Shown here piece by piece: positions 59,936 through 64,000 of a DNA stretch of 64,000 nt; within the stretch, counting starts at the first letter, position 1, and every line of letters starts with the position of its first letter. The notes under the pieces are model-generated. The model was not told where the DNA came from and made no database searches. It saw only the letters and a list, made by a program, of their open reading frames with translations. This DNA is from CAYUYV01 sp964449455 (lineage in GTDB: Bacteria; Pseudomonadota; Alphaproteobacteria; JAJFIK01). The position numbers and the translations under genes are program-made. The stretch is taken from NCBI GenBank assembly GCA_964449455.1, contig CAYUYV010000002.1:25006-89005 (forward strand), given 5' to 3'.

Positions 59936-61368
59936 CGCACGCGCCCTCGCGGCCAATGGCGCATGAGTTCCGACCGGATGGGATGGTTCAGCACAATCAG
60001 AGCCCCCAACCACACCGCCGTCGCGATGAGCCCGCCAAGGGCCAGTTTGGTAAGATCTGTCCACACCGTCCCGCTCAAAAACCGCGTCATGCTGGCCAGG
60101 GGCACAAGAAACGCAAAGGTCGCCGCCCCGCTGCGCCAGGTGGCCCGAAGCTGGTCGGCCAGCGTTATGGCGAGCCTCGGCGTGACAATGAGGGCGGTCG
60201 CCAACACATTGAGCAGGATCAAGATCATCAAGACACTGCAGAACACAATCAACCCGGCTTGAGCGAACAGCAGCGTCACCACCACATAGCCGGCAAACAC
60301 CACGGCCTGGAGACGCAAAAACATCCTTTCAAGGCCGAGCGCAAGCCCGACTGTTGAAAGCACGGCAGTGATTGGTGTCAGGACAATTGTGAGTGCGAGA
60401 ATACGCAGTAGCGGCGCCACACCCGTCCATTGCGGCCCCAGAAGAATCAACACGATCGGCTCCGCGAGCACGATCATGGCGCCCGCAATGGGCCAGCAGA
60501 CCGCCGAAAGATAGGCCATGGATTGCAGACAAATAGGCTTCAGTGGTTCACCCCGCCGGTGGGTCCGGAAGATGAGCGGCGAGAGGACAGGCACAATGCC
60601 TTCCATGACAGGCCGCTTGGCATGCATCACCAGATCCATGGACCGGGTGAAGAGTCCCACCGCACCGTAAGACAGCCATTGGCCCATAAGAATCGGCACC
60701 ACGGCCTCGTTCAGGCGCTGGAAAACCTGGGTCGAGAACACCACGCCGGTAAACGATACGATGCCGCGCACCCCCCGCAGGGTCGGCCGGACAAGGAAGG
60801 CGCCACGGTTCAGGGCAGTGGCCGTCAGGGAACTGATCAGTGTGCTTGCCAGCAGACCGCAGGCAAGGCTCATGGGTCCGGCATCGGCAAGGGCCAGGGG
60901 GATGGCAACAGCCTGAAAGCCGAGCGCCGCGGCAACCCGCAGCACGAAAAAGGCCCGGAACCGCATTTCCCGCAGCAATAGCGGCCGCTCCACGGTGTTC
61001 AGCCAACCGATGAGCGGCACGCCCGCCATGAACAAAACAAGCGCGGCAAGGGGTGGCTCCAGGAACCCACCGCCCCGCGAGAGAGCGATCAGCCCCAGAA
61101 CCACCGTCACGGCACCGCCGATGCCAAGGGACAGGCCAGCGAGCTTTTGGCGAGTCGCCAGCCCCATGTCGTCGCCGCGAACCACATAGATGTTCAGTCC
61201 AAAATTGGCGACGAACTGGCCCAACCCCACAAAGGCGAAGGCAATGGCGTATTGGCCCATCTCGGTGGGTGTCAGCAGACGCGCCAAAACCACGATGCCG
61301 GCCAGTTCAATGGCCAGCACCGACGCAAATTGCAGGATCGACCAGATGAAGGATCGTTGGAGTGTCAT
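59917..61368 (-). CDS. MOP-superfamily polysaccharide flippase (Wzx-like)
   Basis: 483 residues with about 12-14 hydrophobic helices, matching the RfbX/Wzx lipopolysaccharide flippases (MTLQRSFIWSILQFASVLAIELAGIVVLARLLTPTEMGQYAIAFAFV at the N-terminus). It would flip lipid-linked oligosaccharide repeats across the inner membrane. Start ATG 61368 sits two bases downstream of a perfect 32-bp inverted repeat whose proximal arm supplies the likely ribosome-binding site AGCAGGG. The frame continues through that repeat to 61458, but the extra residues are the repeat itself. Confidence 0.9.
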   Translation of the reverse strand: MTLQRSFIWSILQFASVLAIELAGIVVLARLLTPTEMGQYAIAFAFVGLGQFVANFGLNIYVVRGDDMGLATRQKLAGLSLGIGGAVTVVLGLIALSRGGGFLEPPLAALVLFMAGVPLIGWLNTVERPLLLREMRFRAFFVLRVAAALGFQAVAIPLALADAGPMSLACGLLASTLISSLTATALNRGAFLVRPTLRGVRGIVSFTGVVFSTQVFQRLNEAVVPILMGQWLSYGAVGLFTRSMDLVMHAKRPVMEGIVPVLSPLIFRTHRRGEPLKPICLQSMAYLSAVCWPIAGAMIVLAEPIVLILLGPQWTGVAPLLRILALTIVLTPITAVLSTVGLALGLERMFLRLQAVVFAGYVVVTLLFAQAGLIVFCSVLMILILLNVLATALIVTPRLAITLADQLRATWRSGAATFAFLVPLASMTRFLSGTVWTDLTKLALGGLIATAVWLGALIVLNHPIRSELMRHWPRGRVRQSEGT

Positions 61369-61370
61369 AG

Positions 61371-61453
61371 GGGCCCTGCTTGCGCGCTCCATAGTCCCGC
61401 GGTCCTCTCGTCCGTGGATATCCGCGGGACTATGGAGCGCGCAAGCAGGGCCC
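61371..61453 (-). promoter_or_regulatory. perfect 32-bp inverted repeat in the flippase leader
   Basis: Arms 61371-61402 and 61422-61453 are exact reverse complements (32 of 32) around a 19-nt loop (61403-61421). On the minus-strand transcript this is a very stable stem ending three bases before the flippase ATG and burying its Shine-Dalgarno. There is no U-tract, so not an intrinsic terminator. It could block translation, protect an mRNA end, or be a remnant of a mobile palindromic element. Confidence 0.9.
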
Positions 61454-61478
61454 GTCAAAGTGTTCGGCGGCAGCAGGA

Positions 61479-61916
61479 TCAGGCTTCTTCAGAGCCACCG
61501 CGGCTGAGATAGGCCAAAATGCTCAGCAGGATTGCCGACCCTGACACAATCGTCATGACGGTTCCGGGAAAAAACTTCACGAAGCCGCCGAGATCGAGAA
61601 AGACGAAATAGCCGATATCCGCAAGACCACCCACAAGGGCAGTCATCAAAAGCATGACGACATTGCCCCGCCAGATGAACAGGGCACCGATTATGGTGAA
61701 CAGGCCAAACCAGAGCAGATTATAGGCATGCTGATTAAGAACGGCATCAACGGCCGGATGGTAGTCCATGGCGAGGAGGCTCGGCTCGACCCCATCAGCA
61801 ATGGCGGCAAATCCGCTCGATGCATCGCCCATAATGGTGAGCACGCCTGCAGCCGCATGGACCAGGCCCCAAATAATCCACAGAATACTGATGATCACGA
61901 GTAACATGGCATTCAT
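61479..61916 (-). CDS. small four-helix membrane protein
   Basis: 145 residues with four hydrophobic segments (about 3-25, 66-85, 88-112, 118-138) and short acidic loops. No family recognised; overall size and pattern recall small DoxX/DUF-type inner-membrane proteins. It precedes the flippase on the same strand, separated by the 32-bp inverted repeat, so the two may share a transcript. Function unknown. Confidence 0.75.
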   Translation of the reverse strand: MNAMLLVIISILWIIWGLVHAAAGVLTIMGDASSGFAAIADGVEPSLLAMDYHPAVDAVLNQHAYNLLWFGLFTIIGALFIWRGNVVMLLMTALVGGLADIGYFVFLDLGGFVKFFPGTVMTIVSGSAILLSILAYLSRGGSEEA

Positions 61917-62387
61917 TCCCCTACCCTCTCCTCAACCACCGACCTTTTCCTCACCCCCCGACCTTCTCCCCAACGATGTCATACGGGCAGAGTGGACCAG
62001 ACAAAGTGGGGGCTGACAAGGCACACAACCAGGACCAAGCCAAGAATTGGCGCCTTTTGTCCTGTACAAGGGCCCATGTTCACAAGACGTCAAAGGTCAC
62101 AGCCCAGACGAAAGAAGAAAATGGCGTGATTTGCCCCCGGCAATACTGTCGGTGTGAGCCCCAAGGGCAGAACGCGCCCCGCATCTCCCCCTCCGGCATG
62201 GACACGCTGGCTCCAATACCGGGGCGCCGTGGGCCGGTCTCGCGGTTTGGTCCCGCATCACCGTGCTGATCGCAAGACGTCAAACCTCACGTCTTGATTG
62301 CGGCGTCAGGCGTCCGTTTCATTTGATGACGGAGCTAAGGGAACCGAGCCGAGGGGCCTGAGCCGAGGAGACGGCGCCAAAGCAACC
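61917..62387. other. intergenic region with short repeats
   Basis: 471 bases, no convincing gene. Contains two imperfect ACC(A/C)CCGACCTT copies about 20 bases apart (61933-61968), a dyad CAAGACGT/ACGTCTTG (62273-62296) and two GAGCCGAGG copies 14 bases apart near 62347. The dyad could end the amidase transcript but lacks a U-tract. Confidence 0.5.
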
Positions 62388-63872
62388 TTAGTCTGCAGAC
62401 TGAACGACATTGATTTTTCGCTTCAGATGGTCCGTGACGTGCTCGAAAGCGGCCGCAAATTGCAGCGCCGCCTTGTCCTCCCCAAAGGGCAACATCGCCT
62501 GCAGCCCCATCGGGCGGCCGCGCTCGTCAAACCCGGCTGGCACATTGACCACGGGGATCCCAGCCATCGTGCCTGCGATCACCACTTCCATCCAGCGGTG
62601 ATAGGTGTCCATCACTCGGCCGCCCACGTCCTTTGGCCAGGGCATCGTTTTCGGGAACGGGAACACCTGCGCCGTGGGCAGCATCAGCACATCAAACCGG
62701 GCAAAGAGTCCATGAATTCTTCTGGACCAATCGGCCCGCGTCTGACCGGCCCTGTGGACCGCGTCGGCGGTCAGGCACGCCCCGCCCTCGATCTCCCAAA
62801 TCGCCTCTTCTTTGAGCAAAAGACGTGTTGCGGGCTGAGAATAAAGAGGCCCCAAGGTCCCGAATGCCCACCAATGGCGAAGAGTGGTAAACGCCTTCCA
62901 CAGGCGGTCCATATCGAAGTCTATCGTACAAAGATCAACACTTGCACCGGCCGATTTCAGGACCGCCAGATTGGCCTCGCAAACATCCAGCACGCCCTCC
63001 TCCATCGGCAGATAGCCCCCATAATCGCCGAGCCAGCCGATCCTCAGGCCCTTCAGCTCAAGCGGTTGGAAATCCTCCCATGGCGGCAATGCGTCCCGAA
63101 GAGAGAGGGGGGCACCCGGCATTGCCCCATGCATGGTGAGCAGCAACCGATAGACGTCGGCGGCGGTTCGCCCCATCGGACCTGAAGTGGCAAGCTGATG
63201 ATAGAACAGATCCCCTTTTGTGAGGCCAGGAACGCGGCCCTGCGTCGGGCGAAATCCGATGACTGTGTTAAAGGCCGCCGGGTTTCGAAGCGATCCCATG
63301 AAGTCCGAACCGTCAGCAATCGGAAGCATGTGTGTTCCAAGGGCCGCCGCCGCGCCCCCGCTGCTTCCGCCCGCCGTCAGGTCAGGATTGCAGGCGCTGC
63401 CCGTGGCGCCGAATAGCGGGTTATAGCTTTGCGAGCCCAAGCCCCATTCCGGCACATTGGTCTTGCCAATGAAAAGCGCCCCATGCGCACGAATACGCGC
63501 GATCGCAGGCTCGTCCTCAAGCGCGATATTTTCTGCCATGATTGGTGAGCCGAATGTCGTGGGCATTCCCTTCGCGTCCGCCGTATCCTTGACGGCGAAG
63601 GGCATACCGTGCAGCCAGCCCCAATATCGGCCCTGGTCCAGCGCATCGTCGGCGTCTTTGGCAAGCGACAGCGCATCGGCCTCATCGACCAAGGCCACGA
63701 TTGCATTGTACACTGAGTTGTAAGTCTTCACCCGGTCGAGATGGGCCTGCATCACCTCACGGCAGCTTGCATGCCGTTGGCGTATGATTTCGGAGAGCTG
63801 CGAGGCGGAGTGGTCCGTCAGGTCGGCGCTCAACGCGGCAGGCTTCATCTGTGAACCCATTGTCTCACCCAT
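62388..63872 (-). CDS. amidase-signature family amidase
   Basis: 494 residues. The Ser-Ser-Lys catalytic set is intact: Lys in MPFAVKDTADAKG, and the Gly/Ser-rich TAGGSSGGAAAALG with downstream ADGSDFMGSLRNPAAF carrying the cis-Ser and nucleophile Ser. FIGKTNVPEWGLGSQ is also typical. The late region FDERGRPMGLQAM is conserved in fatty-amide/peptide-amidase-like members. The frame is open to the window edge; ATG 63872 is chosen because homology begins shortly after, with 63860 and 63848 as alternatives. Cytoplasmic amide hydrolysis; substrate unknown. Confidence 0.9.
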   Translation of the reverse strand: MGETMGSQMKPAALSADLTDHSASQLSEIIRQRHASCREVMQAHLDRVKTYNSVYNAIVALVDEADALSLAKDADDALDQGRYWGWLHGMPFAVKDTADAKGMPTTFGSPIMAENIALEDEPAIARIRAHGALFIGKTNVPEWGLGSQSYNPLFGATGSACNPDLTAGGSSGGAAAALGTHMLPIADGSDFMGSLRNPAAFNTVIGFRPTQGRVPGLTKGDLFYHQLATSGPMGRTAADVYRLLLTMHGAMPGAPLSLRDALPPWEDFQPLELKGLRIGWLGDYGGYLPMEEGVLDVCEANLAVLKSAGASVDLCTIDFDMDRLWKAFTTLRHWWAFGTLGPLYSQPATRLLLKEEAIWEIEGGACLTADAVHRAGQTRADWSRRIHGLFARFDVLMLPTAQVFPFPKTMPWPKDVGGRVMDTYHRWMEVVIAGTMAGIPVVNVPAGFDERGRPMGLQAMLPFGEDKAALQFAAAFEHVTDHLKRKINVVQSAD

Positions 63873-64000
63873 GAAGTCATCTTGGCGAGGAAACTGTGTT
63901 GCAGATGGCCAGCCATCCGGCTTGGTACTTTCTGGGTCTGGAGACGTGATCTTTTGGAGGCCCGGCCACAGGCGTGAGCGGGCGGCCGGGTGCCACATCC

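Noticed and set aside
62273..62296. Intrinsic terminator after the amidase gene
   Set aside because: The 8-bp dyad has no U-tract on either strand and is over 90 bases past the stop; kept only as a note in the intergenic entry.
61971..62387. Small plus-strand frames between the membrane protein and amidase genes
   Set aside because: No ribosome-binding sites, no hydrophobic or family pattern, and base-composition bias typical of non-coding GC-rich DNA.

Overview
The window looks like chromosome from a GC-rich alphaproteobacterium, probably marine. The evidence is sdhE beside mfd with recG nearby and divergent, type II NADH dehydrogenase, a TonB-dependent receptor, an exosortase/EpsI pair, two sulfotransferases and a large surface-polysaccharide gene set. 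The order cannot be fixed from sequence alone. There is no rRNA, tRNA, CRISPR array, integrase or transposase. Four runs of exactly 100 N (12167-12266, 37315-37414, 40610-40709, 53466-53565) are scaffold gaps; three of them abut short tandem repeats.

Layout. 1-11.2 kb: 5' part of glmS (-), UDP-glucuronate decarboxylase (+), then a minus-strand sugar-nucleotide block read gmd, asparagine-synthetase-like pseudoenzyme, GT4 glycosyltransferase, AGE-family isomerase, pgi, manC. 11.2-12.3 kb: non-coding DNA with a dyad and an 18-bp tandem repeat. 12.3-19.4 kb: one plus-strand operon of K+ channel, lipoprotein, DUF350, membrane aminopropyltransferase-like protein, DUF2170, PspA, DUF2491 and a ribbon-helix-helix-like protein. 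It resembles E. coli yjfIJKL with additions. 19.5-24.1 kb: Stf0 sulfotransferase-FkbM methyltransferase fusion and GT2-GT4 double glycosyltransferase (-). 24.3-35.7 kb: AI-2E family permease, mfd, sdhE (-), then a hydrolase/SDR/porin operon and a decayed toxin-antitoxin pair, then recG (+). 35.9-40.4 kb: ndh (+), SPINDLY/OGT-type glycosyltransferase and a TIGR03032 protein (-). 40.9-48.4 kb: a giant secreted FG-GAP protein with a clean terminator. 48.9-54.8 kb: MBL hydrolase (-), HIT protein, TonB receptor and a Tat-type PLP enzyme (+). 54.9-61.9 kb: EpsI and exosortase (-), radical SAM protein, GT2 and sulfotransferase (+), flippase and a small membrane protein (-). 62.4-63.9 kb: an amidase (-).

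How it fits together. Pgi, the AGE protein (possibly a type III phosphomannose isomerase), ManC and Gmd would take glucose-6-P to GDP-4-keto-6-deoxymannose; phosphomannomutase is not in the window. UXS supplies UDP-xylose and GlmS glucosamine-6-P. Glycosyltransferases, two sulfotransferases, a FkbM methyltransferase and a flippase point to a sulfated, methylated exopolysaccharide, with the exosortase pair as an associated sorting system. The PspA-type operon is a separate envelope-stress module.

Most notable: (1) the asparagine-synthetase homologue has lost the glutaminase Cys and both synthetase motifs; (2) the giant protein has exactly 28 FG-GAP blades in four groups of seven separated by three Ig-like modules; (3) a perfect 32-bp inverted repeat lies directly before the flippase start and contains its ribosome-binding site; (4) 13-18 bp tandem repeats recur between genes and, in frame, inside two genes; (5) the extended PspA operon.
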